A stretch of 64,000 bases of DNA from Pseudomonas fluvialis. Its GTDB lineage: Bacteria > Pseudomonadota > Gammaproteobacteria > Pseudomonadales > Pseudomonadaceae. Made by a program: the position numbers and the translations under genes. The stretch spans positions 1 through 64,000 of the forward strand of contig NZ_NMQV01000009.1 of assembly GCF_002234375.1 (NCBI RefSeq), given 5' to 3'. This document shows positions 17,017 through 30,897 of the stretch, one piece after another (the first letter of the stretch is position 1; each line of letters begins with the position of its first letter). The notes below the pieces were generated by a model. It saw nothing but the letters and a program-made list of their open reading frames with translations. It was not told where the DNA came from and ran no database searches.

Positions 17017-17871
17017 TCAGTTATGGAGTTGTTCGGCGGCGTGCAGGGTGTTTTCCAGCAGGCAAGCGCGGGTCATCGGACCTACACCACCGGGGACCGG
17101 GGTGATCCAGGCGGCACGTTGCGCTGCGCTGGTGAAGTCAACATCGCCAACCAGTTTGCCATCGGCCTGGCGGTTGATGCCCACATCGATGACGATGGCG
17201 CCTTGCTTGATCCACTCGCCCTTGACCAGTCCCGGCTTGCCCACCGCCACCACGACAATGTCGGCCTGGGCGACATGGCTGGCCAGGTCTTTGGTAAAGC
17301 GGTGGGTAACCGTGGTGGTGCAGCCGGCCAGCAGCAGTTCCAGGGCCATGGGGCGGCCAACGATATTGGAAGCGCCAACGATGACCGCATGCAGGCCGTG
17401 TAGGTCGGCACCGGTGCTGTGTAGCAGGGTCATGATGCCCTTGGGGGTGCAGGGGCGCAGCAAGGGCATGCGCTGCGCCAGGCGGCCAATATTGAAGGGG
17501 TGAAAGCCGTCTACATCCTTGTCTGGGCGAATACGTTCTAACAGCTGCGAGGCGTCGAGATGAGCAGGTAGGGGCAGTTGCACGAGAATGCCATCGATCT
17601 GCGTGTCGGCGTTGAGCTGGTCGATCAGTGCAAGCAGCTCCTCCTGCGTGGTGCTGGCAGGGAGGTCATGCGCCCGTGAAACGAAACCGACTTCTTCACA
17701 GTCCTTGCGCTTGTGCGCTACATAGACTTGCGAGGCAGGGTCGCTGCCGACCAGGATCACCGCCAGGCCGGGGGCGCGTAAACCTTGCTGGTGGCGCTCG
17801 GTGACTCGTTGGGCAATCTGCTGGCGCAGGCTGGCGGCAATGGCTTTGCCATCGATCAGTTGTGCGGTCAT
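17017..17871 (-). CDS. folD: Methylenetetrahydrofolate dehydrogenase / methenyl-THF cyclohydrolase
   Basis: A 284-residue bifunctional folate enzyme that interconverts 5,10-methylene-THF and 10-formyl-THF with NADP. Family signatures are present: [23 protein letters not shown] (with the catalytic Lys in the Y-x3-K arrangement), [11 protein letters not shown], the NADP loop [14 protein letters not shown], and the C-terminal [18 protein letters not shown]. Length and start (ATG 17871) are standard. It is read away from the tRNA cluster, so the 320 bases between them carry both promoters. Confidence 0.97.
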   Translation of the reverse strand: MTAQLIDGKAIAASLRQQIAQRVTERHQQGLRAPGLAVILVGSDPASQVYVAHKRKDCEEVGFVSRAHDLPASTTQEELLALIDQLNADTQIDGILVQLPLPAHLDASQLLERIRPDKDVDGFHPFNIGRLAQRMPLLRPCTPKGIMTLLHSTGADLHGLHAVIVGASNIVGRPMALELLLAGCTTTVTHRFTKDLASHVAQADIVVVAVGKPGLVKGEWIKQGAIVIDVGINRQADGKLVGDVDFTSAAQRAAWITPVPGGVGPMTRACLLENTLHAAEQLHN

Positions 17872-18194
17872 GAAGCTGCTTAACCATGCTGGGGCTAAAA
17901 AGGACGGCTATTCTCGCACGATGACCAGAACTGGCAAAGGCACTCGCCAGTTGCTGATGTTGTGTCAGCGGAAAGTGTGCTCGGAGCTGGCCAGGCTGCT
18001 GGACGAAAATTCTTGCGGCTACGTAACTGGCTGAAATTTTTATTTTTTCTTGTTGACGCTGAGCAGGCGGCTGAGTAACATGCGCCCCGCTTGTCGAGCA
18101 CAGCCTGCGCTGGGTTAGATGGCACTCTGGACTGGTAACAGTTTGTAGAGCCAAAGCTTTGAGTCTGCGCTCAGCTAAGAATGCAGATTGATAA
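17872..18194. other. folD-tRNA divergent intergenic region
   Basis: No gene is visible. The right half holds the tRNA promoter (18053-18081) preceded by a T-rich UP-element-like stretch (18036-18050), and a ~105-nt tRNA leader. The left part must contain the folD promoter, which I could not place with confidence. Confidence 0.6.
18053..18081 (+). promoter_or_regulatory. Sigma-70 promoter of the tRNA cluster
   Basis: TTGACG, 17 bases, TAACAT, followed by a GC-rich discriminator (gcgccccgc). The GC discriminator and T-rich upstream sequence are typical of stringently controlled stable-RNA promoters. Predicted start is about 18088. Confidence 0.75.
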
Positions 18195-18271
18195 GCGCCC
18201 GTAGCTCAGCTGGATAGAGCATCCGCCTTCTAAGCGGATGGTCGCAGGTTCGAGTCCTGCCGGGTGCGCCA
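18195..18271 (+). tRNA. tRNA-Arg (anticodon TCT)
   Basis: A 77-base cloverleaf with GCGCCCG/CGGGTGC acceptor stem, D-loop GCTCAGCTGGATAGAGC, anticodon loop CTTCTAA (anticodon TCT, reads AGA), T-arm GGTTCGAGTCC and encoded CCA. First in the cluster before tig, as I recall from other Pseudomonas. Confidence 0.97.
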
Positions 18272-18308
18272 TTGGCTCGCAGGGTAAGCAAAGCGGTAAC
18301 GCAATATG

Positions 18309-18384
18309 GTGGGCGTAGCTCAGTTGGTAGAGCACAGGATTGTGGCTCCTGGTGTCGTGGGTTCGATTCCCATCGTCCACCCCA
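18309..18384 (+). tRNA. tRNA-His (anticodon GTG)
   Basis: A 76-base cloverleaf, anticodon loop TTGTGGC (GTG), with the extra 5' G of histidine tRNA opposite the discriminator C, and encoded CCA. It follows tRNA-Arg by 37 bases. Confidence 0.97.
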
Positions 18385-18394
18385 TATTCGAGAA

Positions 18395-18424
18395 AGCGCC
18401 AGGCTAAGCCTGGCGTTTTCGTTT
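18395..18424 (+). terminator. Terminator-like hairpin between tRNA-His and tRNA-Leu
   Basis: An 8-bp stem CGCCAGGC/GCCTGGCG with a TAA loop is followed by TTTTCGTTT. It lies inside the tRNA cluster, so either tRNA-Leu has its own promoter or enough transcription reads through. Confidence 0.7.
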
Positions 18425-18437
18425 CCGGCAAGACCAC

Positions 18438-18522
18438 GCGGACGTGGTGAAATTGGTAGACACACCAGATTTAGGTTCTGGCGCCGCAAGGTGTGAGAGT
18501 TCGAGTCTCTCCGTCCGCACCA
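18438..18522 (+). tRNA. tRNA-Leu (anticodon TAG)
   Basis: An 85-base class II tRNA with a long variable arm, GCGGACG/CGTCCGC acceptor stem, anticodon loop ATTTAGG (TAG, reads CUA) and encoded CCA. Located 150 bases before tig. Confidence 0.96.
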
Positions 18523-18582
18523 TCTCTTCCTTTTATATAGCCAATTTCGGTTGTAGCGGCCTGCTTCATTGCGCGCGCGTGG

Positions 18583-18611
18583 GTGACTTCTTTTTCGCAA
18601 GTCTCTAGAAT
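18583..18611 (+). promoter_or_regulatory. Sigma-70 promoter of tig
   Basis: GTGACT, 17 bases, TAGAAT. The -10 box is good and the -35 matches four of six positions. It sits about 60 bases before the tig start codon. Confidence 0.5.
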
Positions 18612-18672
18612 GCGTGCCCTTGATTCTGGGAGCCGGTGCGGCCGGCCTACGTCTGTGCAACGAGGGATATCC

Positions 18673-19986
18673 ATGCAAGTTTCTGTTGAAAGCACCTCCG
18701 CTCTTGAGCGTCGTCTGACCATTGGCGTTCCGGCCGAGCGTATCGAGAGTGAAGTGACCAAGCGCCTGCAGCAAACTGCACGCCGTGCCAAAGTGCCTGG
18801 TTTCCGTCCCGGCAAGGTGCCGATGAGCGTTATTCGTCAGCGCTATGAGGACAGTGCTCGTCAGGAAGCGCTGGGCGATCTGATTCAAAGCAGCTTTTAC
18901 GAAGCCATCGTCGCCGAGAAGCTGAATCCGGCCGGTGCGCCTTCCGTGGAGCCCAAGGTGTTCGAGAAAGGCAAAGACCTCGAGTACGTGGCTACGTTCG
19001 AGATCTATCCGGAAATTCAGGTGGCCGGTTTCGAGGGCATCACGGTCGAGCGCCCGCAGGCTGAAGTCAGCGAGGCGGATGTGGACAACATGCTGGACAT
19101 TCTGCGCAAGCAGAATACGCGCTTTGAAGCCGTGGAGCGTGCTGCTGAGAATGGCGACCAGTTGAACATCGACTTCGTCGGCAAGATCGAGGGTGAGGCT
19201 TTTGCGGGTGGTTCGGCTAAGGGGACTGCCCTGGTGCTGGGTTCGGGTCGCATGATCCCGGGTTTTGAAGATGCACTGGTGGGTGCCAAGGCCGGCGAAG
19301 AGCGCGTAATTACTCCGACCTTCCCTGAGGACTACCAGAATCTCGAACTGGCTGGTAAAACCGCCGAATTCACTGTGACGGTCAATGCTGTAGCTGCACC
19401 GGTTCTTCCGGAGCTCAACGAACAGTTCTTCGCACTGTTTGGTGCGAGCGAGGGTGGCCTGGAAGGCTTCCGCGCCGAAGTGCGCAAAAACATGGAGCGT
19501 GAGCTGCGCCAGGCTATCAAGTCGAAGGTCAAGAATCAGGTGATGGAAGGCCTGCTGGCTGCCAACACGGTTGAGCTGCCCAAGGCGCTGGTGGCCAATG
19601 AAGTGCAGCGTCTGCGTGTGCAGGCCGTGCAGCAGTTCGGTGGCAACATCAAGCCTGAACAGCTGCCTGCTGAGCTCTTCGAAGAGCAGGCCAAGCGTCG
19701 CGTCAGCTTGGGACTGATTATTGCTGAGGTGGTCAAGCAGGCTGAGCTGAAGCCCGATGATGCGCGCGTTCGCGAGTTGATCGAAGAAATGGCTTCGGCC
19801 TATCAAGAGCCGGAGCAGGTCGTGGCCTGGTACTACAAGAATGAGCAACAACTGGGTGAGGTTCGCTCGGTTGTGCTGGAAGAGCAAGTTGTAGATACTG
19901 TCCTGCAGAAGGCTAAGGTGACCGATAAGCCGGTTTCCTACGAAGAAGCAGTCAAGCCGGCCGCCGCACCTGGTGCTGCCGAGTAA
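18673..19986 (+). CDS. tig: Trigger factor, ribosome-associated chaperone
   Basis: A 437-residue chaperone and peptidyl-prolyl isomerase that receives nascent chains at the ribosome exit tunnel. The N-terminal ribosome-binding domain contains the signature loop PGFRPGKVP (the exit-tunnel docking motif GFRxGxxP), then an FKBP-type domain (about residues 155-245; [38 protein letters not shown]), then the long helical substrate-binding domain. ATG at 18673 gives the conserved start [18 protein letters not shown] with CGAGGG upstream. First protein gene of the tig-clpP-clpX-lon-hupB-ppiD block. Confidence 0.98.
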   Translation: MQVSVESTSALERRLTIGVPAERIESEVTKRLQQTARRAKVPGFRPGKVPMSVIRQRYEDSARQEALGDLIQSSFYEAIVAEKLNPAGAPSVEPKVFEKGKDLEYVATFEIYPEIQVAGFEGITVERPQAEVSEADVDNMLDILRKQNTRFEAVERAAENGDQLNIDFVGKIEGEAFAGGSAKGTALVLGSGRMIPGFEDALVGAKAGEERVITPTFPEDYQNLELAGKTAEFTVTVNAVAAPVLPELNEQFFALFGASEGGLEGFRAEVRKNMERELRQAIKSKVKNQVMEGLLAANTVELPKALVANEVQRLRVQAVQQFGGNIKPEQLPAELFEEQAKRRVSLGLIIAEVVKQAELKPDDARVRELIEEMASAYQEPEQVVAWYYKNEQQLGEVRSVVLEEQVVDTVLQKAKVTDKPVSYEEAVKPAAAPGAAE

Positions 19987-20009
19987 GTACCTAGCTTCCT
20001 TCGAGTTGA

Positions 20010-20039
20010 ACATAAGCCAGCGGATTCGCTGGCTTATGT
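20010..20039 (+). terminator. Strong hairpin between tig and clpP
   Basis: A 13-bp perfect stem with GATT loop lies 24 bases after the tig stop codon. Only a short mixed T-run (gtgtctt) follows, so termination may be partial and allow read-through into clpP. Confidence 0.55.
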
Positions 20040-20081
20040 GTCTTAGCGACATGAAAAACCATTAGGGAGCGATCGCCGGAC

Positions 20082-20723
20082 ATGTCCCGCAATTCTTATC
20101 TGCAGCAAATGCCCGAAATTCAAGCAGCCGGTGGCCTGGTGCCCATGGTGGTCGAGCAGTCTGCCCGTGGCGAGCGTGCCTACGATATCTATTCTCGCCT
20201 GCTCAAGGAGCGGGTGATTTTCCTGGTTGGTCAGGTAGAAGACTACATGGCCAATCTGGTGGTAGCTCAGTTGCTGTTCCTTGAGGCGGAGAATCCGGAC
20301 AAGGATATTCACCTCTACATCAATTCACCGGGTGGCTCGGTTACCGCAGGCATGTCGATCTACGACACCATGCAGTTCATCAAGCCTGATGTCTCGACTA
20401 TTTGTATCGGCCAAGCCTGCAGCATGGGTGCCTTGCTGCTGACGGCGGGTGCCGCTGGCAAGCGCTATTGTCTGCCCCATTCGCGGATGATGATTCACCA
20501 GCCATTGGGTGGTTTCCAGGGACAGGCCTCGGATATCGAGATTCATGCCCGGGAAATCCTGACCATCCGTGACCGCCTCAACAAGGTCCTGGCTGATCAT
20601 ACCGGGCAGCCGATTGATGTCATTGCTCGCGATACCGATCGCGACAACTTCATGAGTGGCGATGAGGCGGTCAAGTACGGCCTGATCGATCAGGTGCTGA
20701 GCAAGCGCCCGGTTATTGGCTGA
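20082..20723 (+). CDS. clpP: ATP-dependent Clp protease, proteolytic subunit
   Basis: A 213-residue serine protease subunit of the tetradecameric ClpP barrel. The catalytic Ser114 lies in [15 protein letters not shown] and His139 in MMIHQPLGG, the standard ClpP arrangement, with the Asp in the expected C-terminal region (TDRDNFM). The N-terminus matches the usual propeptide-bearing form. ClpX, encoded 111 bases downstream, is its unfoldase partner. Confident identification with normal length. Confidence 0.98.
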   Translation: MSRNSYLQQMPEIQAAGGLVPMVVEQSARGERAYDIYSRLLKERVIFLVGQVEDYMANLVVAQLLFLEAENPDKDIHLYINSPGGSVTAGMSIYDTMQFIKPDVSTICIGQACSMGALLLTAGAAGKRYCLPHSRMMIHQPLGGFQGQASDIEIHAREILTIRDRLNKVLADHTGQPIDVIARDTDRDNFMSGDEAVKYGLIDQVLSKRPVIG

Positions 20724-20834
20724 CAGGTCGTCAGGAAAATGATGCTACGGCGGCCAATGCCTGCCAGGCAGGGTTGAAAATACCCGGGCTAGCCGCCATC
20801 TTGTGTTTTAGGCCTATCGGATTGGATCAATCGA

Positions 20835-22115
20835 ATGACTGATACCCGTAACGGAGAGGATAACGGCAAGCTGCTGTACTGCTCGTTCTGTGGCAAGAGC
20901 CAGCACGAAGTACGCAAGCTGATTGCCGGTCCTTCCGTGTTCATTTGCGACGAGTGCGTCGACCTGTGCAACGACATCATCCGCGAGGAGGTGCAGGAAG
21001 CTCAGGCTGACAGCCAGGCGCACAAGTTGCCCGCTCCGCGTGAGATCAGCGCCATCCTAGATCAGTATGTGATTGGTCAGGAACGTGCCAAAAAGATTCT
21101 TTCGGTGGCGGTGTACAACCACTACAAGCGTCTCAACCAGCGTGACAAGAAAGATGAGGTCGAGCTGGGCAAGAGCAATATTCTGTTGATCGGTCCTACC
21201 GGCTCGGGCAAGACCTTGCTTGCCGAGACGCTGGCGCGTTTGCTCAACGTACCCTTTACCATTGCCGATGCCACTACGCTCACTGAAGCGGGTTATGTCG
21301 GTGAGGATGTCGAGAACATCATCCAGAAGCTCTTGCAAAAGTGCGACTACGATGTCGAGAAGGCCCAGATGGGCATTGTCTACATCGATGAGATCGACAA
21401 GATTTCGCGCAAGTCCGATAACCCCTCGATCACCCGTGATGTATCGGGTGAGGGTGTGCAGCAAGCTCTGCTCAAGCTGATTGAAGGTACGGTGGCTTCG
21501 GTGCCTCCGCAGGGTGGTCGCAAGCACCCGCAGCAGGAATTCCTGCAGGTGGATACGCGCAATATCCTGTTCATTTGTGGTGGGGCTTTTGCTGGTCTGG
21601 AGAAAGTCATCCAGGGGCGCTCTACCAAAGGTGGTATCGGTTTCAATGCCGAGGTGCGTAGCCCGGACAGTGGCAAGAAGGTCGGTGAGGCCCTGCGTGA
21701 TGTGGAGCCGGATGATCTGGTCAAGTTTGGTCTGATCCCTGAGTTCGTTGGTCGTCTGCCGGTGATTGCCACCCTGGATGAACTGGACGAGGCGGCGCTG
21801 ATGCAGATTCTCACCGAGCCGAAGAACGCGCTGACCAAGCAGTACGCTCGTCTGTTCGAACTGGAGGGTGTTGAGCTGGAGTTTCGTGCTGATGCGCTCA
21901 AGGCAGTTGCCCAGCGTGCGCTGGAGCGCAAGACCGGGGCACGTGGCCTGCGCTCGATTCTCGAGAATGTGTTGCTGGATACCATGTATGACATTCCCTC
22001 GCAGGAGGGTGTCAGCAAGGTTGTGGTTGATGAAAGCGTGATCCAGGGGGCTTCCAAGCCACTGTTGATCTACGCCAGTAATGACCTGCCGGCCAAGGCC
22101 GCACCCGACGCGTAA
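20835..22115 (+). CDS. clpX: ATP-dependent Clp protease, unfoldase subunit ClpX
   Basis: A 426-residue AAA+ unfoldase that feeds tagged substrates to ClpP. The N-terminal zinc-binding domain has Cys16, Cys19, Cys38 and Cys41 (CSFC...CDEC). Walker A GPTGSGKT is at residues 120-127, Walker B at VYIDEIDK, and the ClpP-docking IGF loop appears as [12 protein letters not shown] 20835 is the natural start. Followed by a terminator (22124-22150) before lon. Confidence 0.98.
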   Translation: MTDTRNGEDNGKLLYCSFCGKSQHEVRKLIAGPSVFICDECVDLCNDIIREEVQEAQADSQAHKLPAPREISAILDQYVIGQERAKKILSVAVYNHYKRLNQRDKKDEVELGKSNILLIGPTGSGKTLLAETLARLLNVPFTIADATTLTEAGYVGEDVENIIQKLLQKCDYDVEKAQMGIVYIDEIDKISRKSDNPSITRDVSGEGVQQALLKLIEGTVASVPPQGGRKHPQQEFLQVDTRNILFICGGAFAGLEKVIQGRSTKGGIGFNAEVRSPDSGKKVGEALRDVEPDDLVKFGLIPEFVGRLPVIATLDELDEAALMQILTEPKNALTKQYARLFELEGVELEFRADALKAVAQRALERKTGARGLRSILENVLLDTMYDIPSQEGVSKVVVDESVIQGASKPLLIYASNDLPAKAAPDA

Positions 22116-22123
22116 TGAAACAA

Positions 22124-22150
22124 AAGGGGCCTGTTGGCCCCTTAGTTTTA
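22124..22150 (+). terminator. Rho-independent terminator after clpX
   Basis: An 8-bp stem AAGGGGCC/GGCCCCTT with TGTT loop is followed by AGTTTTA, nine bases past the clpX stop. Confidence 0.8.
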
Positions 22151-22160
22151 TGGGCGCGCG

Positions 22161-22190
22161 GCTTGTTTTTTTCGCCAGCCATCCCCATCT
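22161..22190 (+). promoter_or_regulatory. Heat-shock (sigma-32) promoter of lon
   Basis: GCTTGTTT followed by CCCCATCT with the right spacing for RpoH (about 15 bases between the core -35 and -10). The -10 element matches CCCCATNT perfectly; the -35 keeps CTTG but not the following AAA. It lies between the clpX terminator and the lon start, about 55 bases upstream of the ATG. Lon is a classic RpoH target. Confidence 0.75.
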
Positions 22191-22245
22191 TGGCTGCATA
22201 AGATCCTGTCTTTATCGACCTTCCGGTCGCCGCAGAGCTGAATAT

Positions 22246-24642
<2,397 letters not shown>

Positions 24643-24655
24643 CCGGGGGGCTTTG

Positions 24656-24685
24656 TTGACACTATTTCCGAGCCCTTGTTATAAA
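24656..24685 (+). promoter_or_regulatory. Sigma-70 promoter of hupB
   Basis: A perfect TTGACA (24656-24661), 18 bases, TATAAA (24680-24685). Start is predicted near 24692, some 85 bases before the hupB start. Confidence 0.75.
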
Positions 24686-24776
24686 GCCGCTCACGCGTGT
24701 CAGCAGGCCAACCAGCGCCCGCTTTGCTCACACCAAAATCAAGAAACAATCCAATAGGAATTAAAGGGGACTTAGA

Positions 24777-25049
24777 GTGAACAAGTCGGAACTGATCGAT
24801 GCCATCGCCGCATCTGCTGATATCCCGAAAGCTGTTGCTGGCCGTGCGCTGGATGCAGTAATCGAATCCGTCACTGATGCCCTGAAGGCTGGTGATTCCG
24901 TGGTACTGGTTGGCTTTGGCACCTTCGCCGTTAAAGAGCGCGCTGCGCGCACTGGCCGCAACCCGCAAACTGGCAAGCCGATCAACATCGCTGCTGCCAA
25001 GATTCCGGGTTTCAAAGCGGGTAAAGCACTGAAAGACGCCGTCAACTGA
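24777..25049 (+). CDS. hupB: DNA-binding protein HU-beta
   Basis: A 90-residue histone-like nucleoid protein that bends DNA as a dimer. The sequence is archetypal: [20 protein letters not shown] at the start, the beta-arm [11 protein letters not shown] with the intercalating proline, and [13 protein letters not shown] at the end. The start codon is GTG at 24777, preceded by AAGGGG; no ATG alternative gives the conserved N-terminus. It has its own sigma-70 promoter and probably the terminator at 25165-25193, beyond a structured non-coding stretch. Confidence 0.97.
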   Translation: MNKSELIDAIAASADIPKAVAGRALDAVIESVTDALKAGDSVVLVGFGTFAVKERAARTGRNPQTGKPINIAAAKIPGFKAGKALKDAVN

Positions 25050-25059
25050 TACGCGTCGC

Positions 25060-25193
25060 TCAGCCTTTGCCCTGTCAGCTGGCATGTTCCAGCTGACAGC
25101 GAAGCGGCAAGCTAGCTTGCCGAGGGGCGCGGAACCGAGTCCCATCCGCTTCGCAACTTGCTAGAAGGCGCATCCTAGGATGCGCCTTTGTTC
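25060..25193 (+). ncRNA. Structured non-coding stretch between hupB and ppiD (candidate RNA element)
   Basis: Within 120 bases there are a 10-bp perfect stem (25073-25098), an 18-base perfect palindrome CGGCAAGCTAGCTTGCCG (25105-25122), a pair of 9-base arms GCGAAGCGG (25099-25107) and CCGCTTCGC (25146-25154) that competes with the palindrome, and the terminator at 25165-25193. It reads like a folded RNA ending in a terminator, either an independent small RNA or the structured 3' end of hupB mRNA. No promoter of its own is clear. Confidence 0.4.
25165..25193 (+). terminator. Rho-independent terminator upstream of ppiD
   Basis: An 11-bp perfect stem AAGGCGCATCC/GGATGCGCCTT with a 2-base centre is followed by TGTTCTATTT. 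It ends hupB transcription or the structured RNA before it. Confidence 0.8.
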
Positions 25194-25250
25194 TATTTAG
25201 AATCTACCCAAGCCGCACGACCAGTCGTTTATGGTCGTTCTGGGGGAGCC

Positions 25251-27116
25251 ATGCTGCAGAATATTCGTGACAATTCACAAAGCTGGATTGCCAAGACCAT
25301 TGTCGGCCTGATTGTTGTGCTGATGGCCTTTACCGGCTTTGAGGCGATCGTCAACTCGGGCAGTAATCGCAACAATGCCGCGTTGGTCAATGGTGCGGAA
25401 ATCACCCTTGATCAACTGACTCAGGCAGCTGATATGCAGCGCCGTCAGTTGCAGCAGCAACTGGGCAAGGATTTTGATGCTTCGTTGCTGGATGACAAGC
25501 TGCTGCGTGAGTCGGCTCTTAAGGGGTTGATTGATCGGCAGTTGCTGTTGCAAGGCGCGGCGGATGCCGGTTTTGCATTCTCCGATGCGGCCATTGACCA
25601 GTTGATTTTGCTGACGCCTGAATTCCAGGTCGATGGGCAGTTCAATGCCGACCGCTTCGATCAGGTTATTCGCCAGATGGGTTTTGATCGCCTGCGTTTT
25701 CGTCAGATGCTGCGTGAGGAAATGCTCATTGGCCAGCTGCGCGCCGGCCTGGCAGGCAGTGCCTTTGTGACGGATGCGGAGATCAAGGCCTTTGCTCGTC
25801 TGGATCGTCAGACACGCGATTTTGCCTACCTGACGGTTGTCGCTGATCGTGCTGCGGTCAGCGTATCCGATGAGCAAGTCGAGTCGTTTTACAAAGAGCA
25901 TGAAGCACGCTTCATGACGCCCGAGCAGGTGACACTGGAGTATGTCGAACTGAAGAAGGATGCCTTCTTCGATCAGGTCGACGTCAATGAAGATGACTTG
26001 CAGGCGCTGTATCAGAAGGAGATTGCCAATCTGGCTGAGCAGCGTCAGGCCGCGCATATCCTTGTGGAAGTCAATGCAGAGCAGGACGAGGCCAAGGCTC
26101 GTACCAAGATCGAGCAGCTGGCTGAGCGTATTGCCAAGGGTGAAGACTTTGCAGCTCTGGCTCGTGACTTCTCCGCAGACACCGGCTCAGCTGCCGAAGG
26201 CGGGGATCTTGGTTTTGCGGGGCCGGGCGTTTATGACCCGGCCTTTGAAGAGGCCTTGTACGGGCTGCAGCTGCAAGAGGTCTCTGCGCCGGTACGTACG
26301 GAGTTCGGTTTTCACCTGATCAAGCTGCTGGGTGTGCAGGCGCCAGAGGTGCCGGCCTTTGCTGAGCTACGTGAAAAACTGGAGCGTGAGCTGAAAACCC
26401 AGCAGGTTGAGCAGCGCTTTGTCGAAGCGGTCAAGCAGTTGGAGGACTCGGCGTTTGAAGCCTCTGACCTGCATCAGCCTGCTCAGGAAATGGATCTGGC
26501 CGTGCTCAGCGTTGGTCCGTTCGGTCGTGAGGGGGGCGAAGGTCTGGCGGCTAACCGGCAGGTTGTTCAAGCGGCTTTCAGTGCTGAGTTGCTTGAGGAC
26601 GGTGCCAACAGTTCAGCCATTGAGTTGGACCCCTCGACGGTTGTGGTGGTGCGTGTCAAGCAACACCTCAAGCCGCAACCGCAGGCCTTGGTCGACGTGC
26701 AGCTCGAGATTCGTCAGCAGCTGGAAGCCGAACAGGCTGCCAAGCAGGCCGAGGAACTGGCTGGTCAGCAGCTTGAAGCTCTGCGCAAGGGGTTTACATC
26801 GCAGGATCAGGCGCAGGCCTGGACGATTCTGGAAGCGGCTGGCCGTGCTCAGGAAGGGGTGGCCCCGGCTATCCTGCAGGCAGTATTCCGTATGCAGCGA
26901 CCGCAGTCGCCCGAGCAGCCGGTATTTACGCAAGTGGCCTTGAGTAATGGTGACCAGGTGCTCGTGCGTCTGAATGGCGTCAACGACGACCAGGGTGAGT
27001 TGCAGCCGCAAGAGCTGGCCATGTACAGGCAATTCCTGGCTTCGCGTGTCGGTCAGGAAGACTTTGCGGCTTACCGTCGGCAGTTGCAGGCCAGCGCGGA
27101 AATCGAGCGTTTTTAA
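25251..27116 (+). CDS. ppiD: Periplasmic chaperone / peptidyl-prolyl isomerase PpiD
   Basis: A 621-residue inner-membrane-anchored protein facing the periplasm near the Sec translocon, where it assists exported proteins. One N-terminal membrane helix (SWIAKTIVGLIVVLMAFTGF, about residues 11-30), then a SurA-like chaperone region, then one parvulin domain (about residues 260-360: QAAHILVEV, GEDFAALARDFSADTGSAAEGGDLGF, GFHLIKLL). ATG at 25251 follows GGGGGAG; the upstream frame crosses the terminator. Last member of the proteostasis block. Confidence 0.95.
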   Translation: MLQNIRDNSQSWIAKTIVGLIVVLMAFTGFEAIVNSGSNRNNAALVNGAEITLDQLTQAADMQRRQLQQQLGKDFDASLLDDKLLRESALKGLIDRQLLLQGAADAGFAFSDAAIDQLILLTPEFQVDGQFNADRFDQVIRQMGFDRLRFRQMLREEMLIGQLRAGLAGSAFVTDAEIKAFARLDRQTRDFAYLTVVADRAAVSVSDEQVESFYKEHEARFMTPEQVTLEYVELKKDAFFDQVDVNEDDLQALYQKEIANLAEQRQAAHILVEVNAEQDEAKARTKIEQLAERIAKGEDFAALARDFSADTGSAAEGGDLGFAGPGVYDPAFEEALYGLQLQEVSAPVRTEFGFHLIKLLGVQAPEVPAFAELREKLERELKTQQVEQRFVEAVKQLEDSAFEASDLHQPAQEMDLAVLSVGPFGREGGEGLAANRQVVQAAFSAELLEDGANSSAIELDPSTVVVVRVKQHLKPQPQALVDVQLEIRQQLEAEQAAKQAEELAGQQLEALRKGFTSQDQAQAWTILEAAGRAQEGVAPAILQAVFRMQRPQSPEQPVFTQVALSNGDQVLVRLNGVNDDQGELQPQELAMYRQFLASRVGQEDFAAYRRQLQASAEIERF

Positions 27117-27127
27117 GTTGTACCTGT

Positions 27128-27167
27128 AGACAGCACAACGCCCCGCTTGCGGGGCGTTGTGCTGTCT
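27128..27167 (+). terminator. Very strong hairpin after ppiD
   Basis: A 19-bp perfect stem with a 2-base centre (27128-27146 with 27149-27167), 11 bases past the ppiD stop. The U-tract is poor (ggcgtgttgtttct), yet the stem is exceptionally long; it could terminate or protect the message. Confidence 0.65.
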
Positions 27168-27480
27168 GGCGTGTTGTTTCTTATCGCGGATCATTGCGTT
27201 GCTGAATAATTCTCCATCGCCGTATGGTGCGGAGGTTTCGTGAACTGATCCGTAATTGACAAACGTCGGCGTTTGCCTGAATGTGTGCGCACCCGAATCA
27301 AACGGGCGTATGAATTGAGCGTTTGTCCTGTGGGCTTCGCTATTTCGCCTGATTATCGCGTCGGCGGGTGTGCCAGAGAAAAGAATGCAGCTATGCTCCC
27401 TCGGCTATGTCCGGGGATGCCTGCTGTAGGCTGGCGTCCGATGTGTAACTGTTCAGCTTCCATACCGTGGAGATCAGTTG
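27168..27480. promoter_or_regulatory. fadBA upstream region with paired CAAACG/CGTTTG operators
   Basis: No gene is visible. A TTGACA at 27256-27261 could be the -35 box (the -10 at 27279 is weak). The perfect palindrome CAAACG-TCGG-CGTTTG (27260-27275) overlaps it, and the same two arms recur further apart at 27299-27304 and 27320-27325. PsrA, the TetR-type repressor of fadBA in P. aeruginosa, binds GAAAC/CAAAC...GTTTG/GTTTC sites with a shorter centre, so this is a PsrA-like or related fatty-acid-responsive operator. Confidence 0.5.
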
Positions 27481-30837
<3,357 letters not shown>

Positions 30838-30858
30838 GCGCTCGTTGCGTGTCAAAAG

Positions 30859-30888
30859 AACCGGAGCCCTTGGGCTCCGGTTTTTTTT
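30859..30888 (+). terminator. Rho-independent terminator of fadBA
   Basis: An 11-bp stem AACCGGAGCCC/GGGCTCCGGTT followed by eight Ts, 21 bases after fadA. The flanking A-run is short, so it acts mainly rightwards. Confidence 0.92.
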
Positions 30889-30897
30889 ACAGCTGAT

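Noticed and set aside
18175-20052. 625-codon minus-strand frame across three tRNAs and tig
   Set aside because: It reads backwards through tRNA genes and a clear trigger-factor gene; a coding gene cannot be reconciled with these.
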